From assembly GCF_030705605.1 (NCBI RefSeq), contig NZ_JAPCKK010000001.1, positions 124,001-188,000 of the forward strand: a DNA stretch of 64,000 nt, given 5' to 3'. This DNA comes from Paenibacillus zeirhizosphaerae. Its GTDB lineage: Bacteria > Bacillota > Bacilli > Paenibacillales > Paenibacillaceae. Below, in pieces: positions 27,786 to 37,519 of the stretch. Position 1 is the stretch's first letter. Each line of letters begins with the position of its first letter. The notes beneath the pieces are model-generated. The model saw nothing but the letters and a program-made list of their open reading frames with translations, made no database searches and was not told the origin of the DNA. The translations under genes were made by a program, and so were the position numbers.

Positions 27786-27814
27786 GAGAACAGGGAGAGC
27801 TTGCCCCTGTTCTC
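27786..27814. repeat. Hairpin 1 of composite repeat, copy A
   Basis: GAGAACAGGG (27786-27795) pairs with CCCTGTTCTC (27805-27814). The same arms recur in the hairpins at 39481-39513 and 51210-51245. Here they lack a long T tract. Confidence 0.75.
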
Positions 27815-27882
27815 GACTTTACTCCCCCGCGGAAATTGCAGGACATTGGCGATTTCTGCAGGGCATCTTGAAGTAGGGTGAT

Positions 27883-28004
27883 GCACGGAGCAGCGGAGAG
27901 GACGAAGCAATTCCGGAAAAGCAGAGCGTTCGTCTTTGGCGCGAAGAGTCAACAGCGATTGCAGGAATGCTTCGTTCTCGGAGCGTCTCCCAACCTGCGA
28001 AAGA
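27883..28004 (-). repeat. Dispersed repeat (~120 bp), copy A
   Basis: Read on the minus strand, this copy runs from CTTTCGCAGGTTGGGAG through CTCCGAGAACGAAGCATTCC to TCCGCTGCTCCGTGC. It closely matches the copies at 39298-39417 and 51036-51140. It begins about 30 nt after the chemoreceptor stop, in that gene's direction. The ends of the unit (GAGAACGAAGC and GCTTCGTCCTC) pair with one wobble to make a long stem. Confidence 0.85.
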
Positions 28005-28034
28005 AGCACCTCAGACCACCCAATGCTGCAAAAG

Positions 28035-29726
28035 CTACAATTTGAATTTGAGCACAGCCTGCTGCAGAGCCGACGCTTCCTTATTCAGCTTCCGTACGGT
28101 ACGGGCGTGATCATCCATTTCGGCAAGCTGTTGTTCCGCGCTGTGTCCAATTTCTTGAACCATCTCCTGCGCTCTGGCAGTAATGTTAGCTGTTTCCTCG
28201 ACAGATGCGCTAACTTCTTCGGAGCCTGCGGACACCTCTTCGGTCGCTGCGGAGACGGCCTGAATGGTCATATTGACATTCTGGATCACATCCATGAGCT
28301 CGTTAAAGGCCGCCCCGGCACGTTGTACCAATTCGGACCCGGCTACAATTTCAGTGTTCACCCGGCTCATGGAATTGACGGACATATGGGAATCTTCTTT
28401 AAGTGTGAGCAAGTAGTCGGAAATTTGCTGTGTGGCTGTTTTCGACTGTTCGGCCAGCTTGCGTACCTCTCCGGCCACCACGGCGAAGCCACGTCCATGT
28501 TCTCCGGCCCGTGCAGCTTCAATGGAAGCGTTCAGCGACAGCATTTGGATCTGCTTCGTGATCTCAAAAATGGAGGATACGACCTCGCCGATTGCTTCAG
28601 AGCGTTTATTCATCGTTTTTACATACTTCAAGGACTCTTCAGCGGCTTCTCCGACAAGATTCATCTGAGAAACAGCGTTCTGGGCCAGTGTGTTGCCATT
28701 AACCGCCTCATCGGCTGCTTTGCTGATCTGCTCTGACACCTCGCCTGACGATGCAGCGATATGCTGAATTCCCTGTGTAATCTCTTCCATCGCACGCGCG
28801 TTCTCGGAGGCCGCAGTAGCAATGGTCATGCTGCCTTTCGCTACCTCCTCGGCGGAATGGGCCGTTTGCCGGGCTGTCCCGCTAACCGCATCCACCCGGC
28901 GCAGCAGATCGTCCGATCCCTCAACAACGGCGTTCGAGGTGATGGATACTTGTCCGATCATTTCCTTCAAATTCCCGGTCATCTTCTGGAAGCTTCCGGC
29001 CAACTGTGCGATTTCGTCTTTCCCTCGGATATGCAGCTCACGGGATAGATCGCCTGCAGCGATTTGCTCGCTATGCTTCACAAGTTCGGCAATCGGTCGG
29101 GTAATTTTGCGAAGGGTCAGTGTGGATACAAACCAGCCTGCTGCGATGACCGCTACGGTAATCACGAGGCAAATCCAGAAGATTTGCGAGGTTTTCTGTT
29201 CGATAAAACCTACATCCGTGTTCACGGCCACAATCAAATTGCTTCCCGGAATCGAGTAAAAAGCCGTCTTATGTACTCCATACTGATCCTTGTATACGCC
29301 GGTTGTTTGTCTTTCATGGCTGTCTATTGCCTGCTGCATTTCTTTCATGAAGGGCAGCTTGTCCCCGATCTGATAGGCTGATGCAGTGCTGCGGGCGACA
29401 ATGGCTACCTCCTGATCTGTAACGGTCGCAAGGTAGGCGGATTCCAGCTTCAGACCGCTTACCTTTTCCTGAAGATAGGATTCCACGGTCATGACCGCTC
29501 CGGCTCCGCTCTGGCGGGTTTGGAGAGCCTGGGTGGCATTCAATTTGCTGTACAACTCCTGGGCACCGGTTTCAAGGGATTGAACGGACAGTGGGACAAC
29601 ATAGCTGTTGATGATACTCATGGATACGGCATAAAAGCTGATGCTGAAAAGCAGCGAAGCGGCCAGCAGGATCGCTATATTCAATAGCTTCAGCTTGGCT
29701 GCGATAGAGCGATTAAAGCGCAACAT
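28035..29726 (-). CDS. Methyl-accepting chemotaxis protein
   Basis: The 563-aa transmembrane chemoreceptor has TM1 at about residues 13-36, an extracellular Cache-like sensor (about 37-180), TM2 at about 181-203, a HAMP domain (KITRPIAELVKHSEQIAAGDLSREL) and a long cytoplasmic coiled coil. The hairpin tip carries the universal signalling sequence IQMLSLNASIEAARAGEHGRGF, where CheA and CheW bind. The ligand is unknown. AAGGAGATC precedes the start. No other chemotaxis gene is in the window. Confidence 0.94.
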   Translation of the reverse strand: MLRFNRSIAAKLKLLNIAILLAASLLFSISFYAVSMSIINSYVVPLSVQSLETGAQELYSKLNATQALQTRQSGAGAVMTVESYLQEKVSGLKLESAYLATVTDQEVAIVARSTASAYQIGDKLPFMKEMQQAIDSHERQTTGVYKDQYGVHKTAFYSIPGSNLIVAVNTDVGFIEQKTSQIFWICLVITVAVIAAGWFVSTLTLRKITRPIAELVKHSEQIAAGDLSRELHIRGKDEIAQLAGSFQKMTGNLKEMIGQVSITSNAVVEGSDDLLRRVDAVSGTARQTAHSAEEVAKGSMTIATAASENARAMEEITQGIQHIAASSGEVSEQISKAADEAVNGNTLAQNAVSQMNLVGEAAEESLKYVKTMNKRSEAIGEVVSSIFEITKQIQMLSLNASIEAARAGEHGRGFAVVAGEVRKLAEQSKTATQQISDYLLTLKEDSHMSVNSMSRVNTEIVAGSELVQRAGAAFNELMDVIQNVNMTIQAVSAATEEVSAGSEEVSASVEETANITARAQEMVQEIGHSAEQQLAEMDDHARTVRKLNKEASALQQAVLKFKL

Positions 29727-30098
29727 AAGTGATCTCCTTTCGTATTTCTCTTGGGCTGACTTGCCCTGTCTAATCCCGTTATCATCATGATTGCGGACGG
29801 ATGCACGCTAACCGGTATGTAAAGCGGCGGGTATCCGTAACACTTTAGAACTAGGATAGTCCTATTTTACAAAATCGACCGCAGGTTGAATAGTAAATTT
29901 TAACTACAATCAAAAATAAAATATGAATCAAAAGTATTGCGTGACATATATATTACATTAAATTAAATAAATCACACCTATTTAGTCGGGAATTGTGGTA
30001 TAGTATTCAGTGCGGACTAATGTCCAGAAAAAGGAAGGTTCGGAAACGTTGATTTATGAAATGATTCCGGGTAATGCAAAGAGAGAGGGGAAACTTTT
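29727..30098. other. AT-rich divergent intergenic region
   Basis: The 372-bp gap lies between the divergent chemoreceptor and cystine transporter genes. An extended -10 (TG at 29996-29997, TATAGT at 29999-30004) points toward the transporter. I see no coding frame, strong hairpin or riboswitch. Confidence 0.5.
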
Positions 30099-31496
30099 GT
30101 GGATACATTTCTGGTTGTTTTAAACGTGATTTTTATGCTGGTGTTGCTGGGGATTTTGTACTGGATGCAGAAAAAGCACATTTCCTTTACGAAAAGGGTG
30201 TTCACAGGCCTGGGCCTGGGAATTGTATATGGCGTTATTTTGCAGCTTGTATACGGGGCAGGCTCGGATACCATCGCTAAATCGGTAGATTGGTTCAATC
30301 TGGTGGGCAACGGATACGTTAAGCTGCTGCAAATGATCGTTATTCCACTGATCATGGTGTCCATCATCTCGGCTATCATGAATCTGAAGGGCAGACAGAA
30401 TCTGGGGAAAATGAGCTTCTCTATTATTGCGGTGCTGCTGATCACTACGGCCATTGCCGCATCCGTCAGTATCGTGACAAGCTTAACCTTTGATCTGAAG
30501 GCCATTGAAATTACAGCCGGTGATGCTGAACAGGAACGCGGGGCCGCTCTGGAGGAGCGTGTGGGAGAGGTGGAGGATTTGACCATTCCACAGCAGGTGC
30601 TGTCATTTATCCCTTCCAATCCATTCGAAGATATGACAGGCGCCCGCAGCACATCTACATTGGCAGTTGTTATTTTCTCCGCTTTTGTAGGTGTGGCCGT
30701 ATTGGGGCTGGACCGGAAGAAGCCGGAGCAGGCTCGGACCTTCCGCAACATGATTGAGGCGGTCTATGGAGTGGTTATGCGTATTGTCACGATCGTGCTC
30801 CGGTTAACGCCATACGGAATTCTTGCGCTCATTACAAAAGTGGTATCAACCACGAATCCGGATGAAATTCTAAAGCTGCTCAAATTTGTGCTTGCTTCCT
30901 ATGTGGCTTTGCTGGTCATGTTCGTCATTCACCTTGTGCTGATATCACTGTTCGGATATAATCCGGTAACCTATGTACGCAAAGTTTTGCCTACCCTGGT
31001 GTTTGCGTTCACTTCTCGTTCCAGTGCGGCTACGATTCCGCTGAATATAGAGACACAGACCCGCAAGCTCGGCGTATCCGAGGGCATTGCCAACCTGTCG
31101 GCGAGCTTTGGGGCTACCATCGGACAGAACGGCTGTGCAGGCATTTATCCGGCCATGCTGGCTGTGATGATTGCGCCGACTGTCGGAATTGACCCGACAA
31201 GCTGGGATTTTATTCTCACCTTGATCGCCGTCGTAGTCATCAGCTCGTTTGGTGTTGCCGGTGTTGGCGGCGGAGCCACCTTTGCTTCTCTGATCGTGCT
31301 GTCCACACTGAACTTGCCTGTTGCGCTGGCTGGCCTGCTGATTTCGGTTGAGCCGCTCATCGACATGGGCCGTACTGCGCTGAACGTTAATGATTCGATT
31401 ACGTCTGGCTTGATTTCCGGCAAGATTCTAAAAGAGAACAATCAGGATGTATACAACGACCGTGGGCCGGATCTGGATGCGACGGCAGCCTTATAA
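30099..31496 (+). CDS. tcyP: L-cystine symporter (TcyP-type, dicarboxylate/cation symporter family)
   Basis: The 465-aa secondary transporter is strongly hydrophobic, with 8-9 membrane helices and two re-entrant loops. Landmarks are LLQMIVIPLIMVSIISAIMNL, the serine-rich hairpin FAFTSRSSAATIPLNIE, NLSASFGATIGQNGCAGIYPAM, GVAGVGGGATFASLIVLSTLNLP and the MGRTALNVNDS substrate/cation motif. These fit TcyP/YdjN-type cystine carriers better than glutamate carriers. The start is GTG 30099 with GAGAGGGGAAA upstream. Sulfur-dependent control is expected from the family but not shown here. Confidence 0.88.
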   Translation: MDTFLVVLNVIFMLVLLGILYWMQKKHISFTKRVFTGLGLGIVYGVILQLVYGAGSDTIAKSVDWFNLVGNGYVKLLQMIVIPLIMVSIISAIMNLKGRQNLGKMSFSIIAVLLITTAIAASVSIVTSLTFDLKAIEITAGDAEQERGAALEERVGEVEDLTIPQQVLSFIPSNPFEDMTGARSTSTLAVVIFSAFVGVAVLGLDRKKPEQARTFRNMIEAVYGVVMRIVTIVLRLTPYGILALITKVVSTTNPDEILKLLKFVLASYVALLVMFVIHLVLISLFGYNPVTYVRKVLPTLVFAFTSRSSAATIPLNIETQTRKLGVSEGIANLSASFGATIGQNGCAGIYPAMLAVMIAPTVGIDPTSWDFILTLIAVVVISSFGVAGVGGGATFASLIVLSTLNLPVALAGLLISVEPLIDMGRTALNVNDSITSGLISGKILKENNQDVYNDRGPDLDATAAL

Positions 31497-31524
31497 GCCT
31501 GCATAAACCGCTGCGATGGTATAG

Positions 31525-31580
31525 AAAAGGGGACTGTTCCACCGTCATCATGGATGACTTTTGGATACAGTCCCTTTTTT
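31525..31580. terminator. Terminator after the cystine transporter
   Basis: AAAAGGGGACTGT (31525-31537) pairs with ACAGTCCCTTTTTT (31567-31580) around a 29-nt loop. It lies between convergent genes and may work both ways. Confidence 0.8.
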
Positions 31581-31600
31581 GGATTTCATCTGTCAGCACA

Positions 31601-32689
31601 TTATGCCAGAATCGTAAGCTCCTTCGGGAACGAGGTCAGCACTTCGACGCCGTCTGCGGTAACCAGCACGTCATCCTCAATGCGGACACCGCCTTGGCCT
31701 GCAATATATATGCCCGGCTCAACCGTGAAGACCAGACCCTCCACGAGCGGATCTTCATTAGCACCGTGCAGGGAAGGATACTCGTGAATGCCCAAGCCGA
31801 GGCCGTGCCCCACGCGATGATTGAATGCCGCGCCGTATCCGGCCGCCTCAACGACAGCGCGTGCCGCCTGGTCCACAGATGCGCAGGTGACTCCCGGACG
31901 AGCGGCCGCGATTCCCGCCAGATTCGCCTGAAGTACAGTATTATAAATATGCTCAAGCTCGGAGGTCAGGCTGCCGAACGCAAATGTTCGGGTGATGTCC
32001 GATGCGTAACCGTTGGCGTACACGCCCATGTCGATCATGAGCAGATCCCCCGGCGCCAGCTTCTTGGTTCCGGGTTCTCCATGAGGCATGGCTGTTTTGG
32101 TGCCGAACAGCACCGTCGTATCAAAAGAGGGGCCGTCTGCGCCCAACTTCTTCATCCGGTATTCCAGCTCCGCGACAAGTTCCACCTCGGTCATGCCCTC
32201 GCGGACATGTGTCAATCCGTCACGCAGCACATCCTCGACCAGTCTGACGGCATGCTTCAGACGCTGCACCTCATCCGCCGATTTTCTCACCCGCATATCC
32301 CGCAGCACGGGGCCGAGGTCTACATATCGGCGTGCTCCCACGGTTGTGGAAAGGATTTCGTAACGCGCGACGGATACATGCTCCTTCTCGATGGCGAACG
32401 AATCAATACCACTGCCTATAAATCTGCTGAGAAGCTCATACGGATTATCTGTGTCGGTGTGGGTGATAATGCGGCTGACGGAGGAACTCTCACGGGCTTT
32501 TTCTTCATCCAGGGCGGGGACGATGAGCATAGGCTCCTCTCCGTCCACGAGCAGGAGTCCGAGAAATCTTTCGTGTGGCTCACTTGCAAAGCCGGTCAAA
32601 TAATAGATATGCATGGGGTCGGTGACCAGCGCACCCTTCCACCCGCCGTTTATCATCGCGTTATACAGAACGTTTATTTTGTCAGCCAT
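31601..32689 (-). CDS. M24 family Xaa-Pro peptidase
   Basis: The 362-aa product has a creatinase-like N-terminal domain ([20 protein letters not shown]) and a pita-bread metallopeptidase domain. The dinuclear metal ligands are visible: Asp in [24 protein letters not shown], His in [16 protein letters not shown], and Glu in [10 protein letters not shown] and [11 protein letters not shown]. It probably removes N-terminal residues before proline (PepQ/YpdF/YqhT group). ATG 32689 has GAGAGGGAG upstream; a further in-frame codon at 32707 lies over this site. Confidence 0.92.
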   Translation of the reverse strand: MADKINVLYNAMINGGWKGALVTDPMHIYYLTGFASEPHERFLGLLLVDGEEPMLIVPALDEEKARESSSVSRIITHTDTDNPYELLSRFIGSGIDSFAIEKEHVSVARYEILSTTVGARRYVDLGPVLRDMRVRKSADEVQRLKHAVRLVEDVLRDGLTHVREGMTEVELVAELEYRMKKLGADGPSFDTTVLFGTKTAMPHGEPGTKKLAPGDLLMIDMGVYANGYASDITRTFAFGSLTSELEHIYNTVLQANLAGIAAARPGVTCASVDQAARAVVEAAGYGAAFNHRVGHGLGLGIHEYPSLHGANEDPLVEGLVFTVEPGIYIAGQGGVRIEDDVLVTADGVEVLTSFPKELTILA

Positions 32690-32906
32690 ATCAATTCTCC
32701 CTCTCAAATGTATTCTCTATGTACGTCTGTTCAACCACAGCCTGTTTCTTGAAATCTGCGAGCATTGGCATTAGTCCTGTTTATTATAAATCTGTCCGGG
32801 AGCGTTATGCAAAACAGATGACGATCCTGCGGATTCTCTTGTAGAATAAGGTTTACATGCCGGATTGTATTATCCCGGGTTATACATGTAATTGGAGGGT
32901 TCTGAC

Positions 32907-33413
32907 ATGGAACAGCAGTATATCATTGATCTTGCCCGATTGGAGGATTTGCCCGCAATCGTGGATATCTACAACTCTACCATTCCCGGCAGAATGGTGA
33001 CGGCGGATTTGGAGCCGGTAACCATAGACAGCCGTTTGAGCTGGTTTGAGGAGCATGATCCCGAGCGGCGGCCGCTATGGGTGATACGCGGTGTGAACGG
33101 GATTGCCGGATGGGCAAGCCTGCAATCTTTTTATGGAAGACCGGCCTATAACGGTACGGTGGAAATCAGCATCTATGTCAGCGAAGCCATCCGGGGAGCG
33201 GGCATCGGCAGCAGGTTGATTCAGCATGCGTTGCAGGAATGTCCAAGGCTGGGGGTACAGACGGTGCTGGGATTTGTTTTCGGTCACAATGAGCCAAGCC
33301 TCGGGCTGCTGCGCAAATTCGGTTTTGAACAATGGGGACTGTACCCGCGTGTTGCTGTGCTGGACGGAATCGAACGTGATCTGGTCATCCTGGGCAAGCG
33401 TGTAGAAGGGTGA
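32907..33413 (+). CDS. GNAT family acetyltransferase, phosphinothricin acetyltransferase-like
   Basis: The 168-aa protein resembles the PAT/YncA subgroup: [72 protein letters not shown] and [21 protein letters not shown]. Such enzymes acetylate amino-acid-like amines, including methionine sulfoximine. ATG 32907 follows GGAGGGTTCTGAC; the TTG further upstream is inside this site. Confidence 0.87.
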   Translation: MEQQYIIDLARLEDLPAIVDIYNSTIPGRMVTADLEPVTIDSRLSWFEEHDPERRPLWVIRGVNGIAGWASLQSFYGRPAYNGTVEISIYVSEAIRGAGIGSRLIQHALQECPRLGVQTVLGFVFGHNEPSLGLLRKFGFEQWGLYPRVAVLDGIERDLVILGKRVEG

Positions 33414-33532
33414 ATGTAACCCACCTATAAGTCCAATAGTCTGCATACATCCTCCTGTTAGACATTATTGATTAGCATACAGGGTTCACAGGATGGCGGC
33501 TTCTTGTTGTTGACTGGTACCCAATTTCCACA

Positions 33533-33961
33533 TCATATTCTCTTTACCCGCTGCAGCATCTGGTTAAATACTTCGGAAGCAACAAGACCGACGGCAATGG
33601 AGCCGGAGATCATGAGCGCCTGTGCGGCAAGCTCGATGGCTCCGGCATAATGATGTTCCACAAAGCTGCGCATCGCGTCATAGGCGATGCCGCCGGGCAC
33701 CAGCGGAATCATGCCTGCCACACTGAAGATGATGACGGGCATCTTATACAATCTTGCAAATGCCTGACTGAAAACCCCGATCATAAAAGTGGCGGCAAAC
33801 GTCGCGAGCAGGGTATCCCAGCGATCCACGGTGCAGAAGTAGACCGACCACCCCAGCATACCGACAAAACCGCAAAGCGCCAGCGACCTGCGGGGCGCAT
33901 GGAACAGAATGCCGAATGCGGCAGAAGCAATGAAGCTCGTAACAAGCTGTTCCAGAATCAA
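33533..33961 (-). CDS. ThrE/YjjB-type threonine/serine exporter, small subunit
   Basis: The 142-aa membrane protein has four to five hydrophobic helices and matches the ThrE_2 domain: SFIASAAFGILFHAPRRSLALCGFVGMLGW, then VFSVAGMIPLVPGGIAYDAMRSFVE. I chose TTG 33961 because GGAGGT lies 5 nt upstream and it makes a TTGA overlap with the stop of the partner gene. A GTG at 33979 is the alternative. It works with the larger subunit encoded just upstream. Confidence 0.85.
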   Translation of the reverse strand: MILEQLVTSFIASAAFGILFHAPRRSLALCGFVGMLGWSVYFCTVDRWDTLLATFAATFMIGVFSQAFARLYKMPVIIFSVAGMIPLVPGGIAYDAMRSFVEHHYAGAIELAAQALMISGSIAVGLVASEVFNQMLQRVKRI

Positions 33962-34734
33962 AGCATACCTCCGCTCCACCAGATGGAAAAGATGACGGCG
34001 ACGCCGGCTCCAATGGCAAAAGAAGTTAGAAAAGCATCCGCCCCTTTGGACAGCCCGGAGACGAGGTGGCCTGCCATCAAGTCCCTTATGGCGTTTGTGA
34101 TCAGCAGACCGGGCACCAGCGGCATCACAGAGCCGATCACAATGGTGTCCAATTGGTGCCCGAAGCCGATGGTAACAAACAGCGAGGCGGCTAGGCCCAC
34201 CAGAAAAGCGGCAGAAAATTCGGCGAAAAATCTCACCTGAACGAGCCGGTGAAAATACTGTACCGCTGCAAAACCGATAGCTCCGCAGATAAAGGCGGCC
34301 GGGAAGTCAGGCCATATCCCTTGGAACATGATCATGAAACAGCCGCTGGCTGCCGCGGCGGAGAAAAGCTGCACCCAGCGGGAATAAGCCGGCGGACCGT
34401 TCTCTACTTGTCGAAGCTGCTCGGTCGCCTGCCTTGGGGACAGTTCGCCCGCGCTGATCCGGCGTGATATATTGTTAACCTCAACCACCTTGTGAAGATC
34501 GGTCGTCCGCTCTACGATACGGATCAGCTTGGCCGGTTCCGTACCGTCCATGGAAAATATGATGCCGGTTGGAGTAACATAGCTGTGCGAATGAAGAATG
34601 CCGTAAGCAGCGGCGATGCGCGACATCGTATCTTCCACTCTGTAGGTTTCCGCCCCGCTTTGCAGCATTACTTTTCCGGCCAACAGACACACTTCTATGA
34701 TGTCATAGCTGGAATATTGTAAGGTGTTGTTCAT
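33958..34734 (-). CDS. ThrE/YjjP-type threonine/serine exporter, large subunit
   Basis: The 258-aa product has a soluble N-terminal domain (CLLAGKVMLQSGAETYRVEDTMSRIAAAYG, the conserved SGAETYR block) and about five membrane helices. The helices include FICGAIGFAAVQYF and VIGSVMPLVPGLLITNAIRDLMAGH. In many bacteria these parts are fused as ThrE; here the exporter is split as in YjjP/YjjB. It probably exports threonine/serine or small dicarboxylates. The overlap implies coupled translation. Confidence 0.87.
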   Translation of the reverse strand: MNNTLQYSSYDIIEVCLLAGKVMLQSGAETYRVEDTMSRIAAAYGILHSHSYVTPTGIIFSMDGTEPAKLIRIVERTTDLHKVVEVNNISRRISAGELSPRQATEQLRQVENGPPAYSRWVQLFSAAAASGCFMIMFQGIWPDFPAAFICGAIGFAAVQYFHRLVQVRFFAEFSAAFLVGLAASLFVTIGFGHQLDTIVIGSVMPLVPGLLITNAIRDLMAGHLVSGLSKGADAFLTSFAIGAGVAVIFSIWWSGGML

Positions 34735-34839
34735 GGTGATCTCACTTTCACGGTATCCGGCTTGCAGCCGACTTTATGTTCCTTCTCTGGCTCTATTGTA
34801 GCATGAACCGCATATACTAAACAGTTTTGCACAAAACAG

Positions 34840-34864
34840 AAAAAAACCGCCCACAGGTGGGCGG
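34840..34864 (-). terminator. Terminator after the gene at 34895-35728
   Basis: CCGCCCAC-AG-GTGGGCGG (34847-34864) with seven A on the left, which read as a T tract on the minus strand. Confidence 0.85.
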
Positions 34865-34894
34865 CAGAGTACAGAAATTATACTGATACTTTGG

Positions 34895-35728
34895 CTAGGA
34901 TTCCATGACCACGGTATAATAGGATTCATCAAGATGGTCGGCCGCATCAGGCATTCCCATCGTTCTAAGCTGAGCTGTGACGAACGTCCGCAGGCTGCAA
35001 TCTGTAAACAGGTGCTTCGTCTGGGCGTCCCGTATAAAGGCAAGCCTGGATTCGACCGAGGCCTTCAGGAAGAATTGCCGTATTCTTTTGCCATCCCGTT
35101 CCCAGAGCAGCGTATCCGGCAGGCTGAACGGGGTGTGAACATGCTGCTCTGAAGAGAGCGGCACAACGCCGAGCCCGTTCAAGGTCTGTACGGCTATACT
35201 TCTGCGGCGGGTAATGCGCAACTCCTTGATATAGCGGACCATGTCTTCAATCGGCTGAATGCCGAAGCGGGTCCGGAACAGCTCCCGCACCATCTGCCTC
35301 CGCTCATCGTAAACAGGGGCTTGACGCCGTGCAAGATCGTGCAGATAGGCGTCAGTATGTTCATAGTAATGGATAAGCGGGCTGTTATCCGTATAGACAA
35401 TGCTTAGGAATTCCTGAAGATTGCGGGCAACCAGCCATACACCGTTCCAGTGCATGGGGGATACGCAGACTACCGGAGCTTGCGCAGGATCGGCAATAAT
35501 TCCGAAATCGGTCAAAAAACCGTATTGGAGCCCGTCCACCCCTGCTCGTGCGAATGGGATGACATCCGGCGGGGTGGACATGTAGCGTATACCCCGGCCG
35601 CGTTCCATAATCAATCCCAGATCGAAATCGAGGGAGTGCCTGTTCTCTTCTAGCTCCTGTTCAAAGTCGATAAGTTCCTGGATCAGCGTCGACAAGGAGC
35701 CGTAGTTAATGTTAGAACCGGGCTTCAT
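34895..35728 (-). CDS. Uncharacterised protein, possibly SMI1/KNR4 (SUKH)-like
   Basis: The 277-aa soluble protein has no signal peptide or membrane helix. The segment DVIPFARAGVDGLQYGFLTDFG, followed by PVVCVSPMHWNGVWLVARNLQEFLSIVY (about residues 55-112), resembles the SUKH pattern of an open beta-sheet ending in a tryptophan-containing strand and short helix. The rest is helical and charged. SUKH proteins are often immunity proteins, but no toxin is adjacent. GGGAGGAAGC precedes the ATG, and a clear terminator follows. Function unknown. Confidence 0.6.
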   Translation of the reverse strand: MKPGSNINYGSLSTLIQELIDFEQELEENRHSLDFDLGLIMERGRGIRYMSTPPDVIPFARAGVDGLQYGFLTDFGIIADPAQAPVVCVSPMHWNGVWLVARNLQEFLSIVYTDNSPLIHYYEHTDAYLHDLARRQAPVYDERRQMVRELFRTRFGIQPIEDMVRYIKELRITRRRSIAVQTLNGLGVVPLSSEQHVHTPFSLPDTLLWERDGKRIRQFFLKASVESRLAFIRDAQTKHLFTDCSLRTFVTAQLRTMGMPDAADHLDESYYTVVMES

Positions 35729-36014
35729 TCAAGCTTCCTCCCTTACTGATGACATGCGTTTTATGTTCGTTGGATTGCCCAGAGGGCGGGACCAACGGAT
35801 CTGATAGCGGGACCGTAACTTAAAAATTACGTGATATTATACGAATTGTAAACCAAATTTATAAAAACTGCAGAAAAATGGTAGATAAGTATCATGAAGT
35901 GCTTTTGTCAAATGAATGTAAAAAACACCGGTGATTCTCGGGAGCTAATCTAAATTATGTGAGCCAGGGGGCACAGGTGCAAAAAAGAGACTTATGCAGG
36001 GGGACGAATAATCC

Positions 36015-36752
36015 ATGACATTGCAAAAATGGCACCAGGCGGTATTCTTTGACGTAGATGATACCATGTACGATCATTTAGAGCCTACCCGCGGCGCGCT
36101 TCAGCATATACTAGGGCTGGACGATTCCTTTCCGTACGAGTCAGCATATCATCGCATCCGATATTATAGCGATAAGCTTTCGGCGGAGGGGGGACTGCTG
36201 CACAGGGCTCCGGGTACGGCGGAGCTGGAGGACATGCGTATTCGCCGTTTTGTGCTCGCCATGCAGGAATTCGGCAGCGAGCTGACCTGGGAACAGGCGA
36301 CTCGACTGCAGGCTGAATACTTGGACCGCCAGTATAAGATCACGCCTTTCGCAGGGGCTAAAGAACTAATGAAAGATTTGGCGAATGCGGGCTATCTGGT
36401 CGGGCTGATTACCAACGGTCCTGAAGAACACCAGCTTCACAAAATCCGCGCCTTAGCGCTGGAGACCCACGTGGCACCTGAGCATATGTTTATCTCGGGC
36501 GCTGTAGGTTATGCGAAGCCTGATCCGCGTATATTCGCTGCCGTGAACGACCGGACGGGAACGAATGCTGACGTGTGCTGGTATGTGGGGGATTCCTGGC
36601 GAAACGATGTCGTGGGCGCATCATCGGCAGGCTGGAAGGTGCTATGGTATAACCATCGTCAGGCGGCTCCAGAGACGACGGAGCATTCCCCGTATGGAAC
36701 GGCTGCCAGCTATGAAGAGCTAAGGAGCTTTCTGTTGTCAGTCTCACAATAA
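36015..36752 (+). CDS. HAD-superfamily hydrolase (YjjG-like)
   Basis: The 245-aa phosphatase has motif I FFDVDDTMYDH (residues 11-21), motif II LITNGPEEHQLHKI, motif III lysine in VGYAKPDPRIF and motif IV YVGDSWRNDVVGASSAGWK. An alpha-helical cap lies between motifs I and II, as in class C1 enzymes such as nucleotidase YjjG. AGGGGGACGA lies before the ATG. The kinase-like gene follows 31 nt later. Confidence 0.88.
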   Translation: MTLQKWHQAVFFDVDDTMYDHLEPTRGALQHILGLDDSFPYESAYHRIRYYSDKLSAEGGLLHRAPGTAELEDMRIRRFVLAMQEFGSELTWEQATRLQAEYLDRQYKITPFAGAKELMKDLANAGYLVGLITNGPEEHQLHKIRALALETHVAPEHMFISGAVGYAKPDPRIFAAVNDRTGTNADVCWYVGDSWRNDVVGASSAGWKVLWYNHRQAAPETTEHSPYGTAASYEELRSFLLSVSQ

Positions 36753-36783
36753 TAGGGCGTAAACCGGGAAAGAGGAGATGGAC

Positions 36784-37464
36784 ATGAGTGAGGAATGGAG
36801 AAAGGCAGAAAGCGTATTAGAGCGGATTGAAGTCGTCGGTACTCTGGACAATGCGCCTGTTACCATTAACGGTTATGCAGAAGGTGTACACTGTATCGGC
36901 ATCGGCACAGATGCTGCCGTATTCACGCTGGATTCCATGCCGGAATATGCATTCAAGATCTATTCGGAACTGGCCGCGGAGAAGAAGAACGCCGAGGCTT
37001 CTGTGTATGAGAAGCTGCGAGGATGCCCTTTCTTTCCCGTTTTTTATGGAGAAGGGGAGAGGTATATTGTAATCAGCTATGAGCAAGGGGTCACCCTGAT
37101 GGATTGCTTGCTTCAGGGAACTCCCGTGCCCGAGCAGGTCATTCAGGATGTAGAAGAAGCCCGGGAATTTGTGAGGTCCAAGGGGCTTAACCCCAGGGAT
37201 ATTCATCTTAAAAATGTCCTGCTGCAGAATGGACGCGGCAAGGTGCTGGATGTGTCCGAGTACATTAAAGAAGGCGACGACAAACGCTGGGAACACCTCG
37301 TATGGGCCTATTACTCATTCTATTCGGGATTTTCGGAGGCAAGAATTCCGTCCTGGGTTCTGGATACGATCAAAAATTGGTACTACAGGCTTGATAAAGC
37401 CAACTTGAATCTCGAGGATTTTGCCGAGCGGGTTAATCAGCTTTTTTCCCGCTGGAATAAATAA
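36784..37464 (+). CDS. Serine/threonine protein kinase-like protein
   Basis: The 226-aa minimal kinase fold shows a glycine loop GIGTDAAVF, the ATP-binding lysine in YAFKIYSELAAEKKN, the hinge YIVISYEQGVTL and the catalytic loop RDIHLKNVLL with Asp and Asn in place. The DFG site reads DVS. It resembles the short bacillary kinases YrzF/YbdM. The C-lobe is short, so the substrate may be a protein or a small molecule. ATG 36784 has GAGGAG 6 nt upstream; ATG 36778 abuts it and is unlikely. Confidence 0.78.
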   Translation: MSEEWRKAESVLERIEVVGTLDNAPVTINGYAEGVHCIGIGTDAAVFTLDSMPEYAFKIYSELAAEKKNAEASVYEKLRGCPFFPVFYGEGERYIVISYEQGVTLMDCLLQGTPVPEQVIQDVEEAREFVRSKGLNPRDIHLKNVLLQNGRGKVLDVSEYIKEGDDKRWEHLVWAYYSFYSGFSEARIPSWVLDTIKNWYYRLDKANLNLEDFAERVNQLFSRWNK

Positions 37465-37519
37465 AGATTGTATCTGGCTAATGGAACAGGCTTTCCGCGC
37501 GTGCTGAATGCGGTGCTGC

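Noticed and set aside
27936..28736. Plus-strand frame of 266 codons beginning MARRVNSDCRNASFSE
   Set aside because: It starts in repeat copy A and continues antisense to the chemoreceptor. The N-terminal match to the frame at 38636-39364 comes from the shared repeat, not from homologous proteins.
29971..29995. Possible CymR-like site before the cystine transporter (TTTAGTCGGGAATT)
   Set aside because: Only one half resembles the motif and the partner half is poor, so it is not strong enough to call.
31550..32752. 400-codon plus-strand frame
   Set aside because: It is fully antisense to the Xaa-Pro peptidase, which has catalytic motifs and a good start site.
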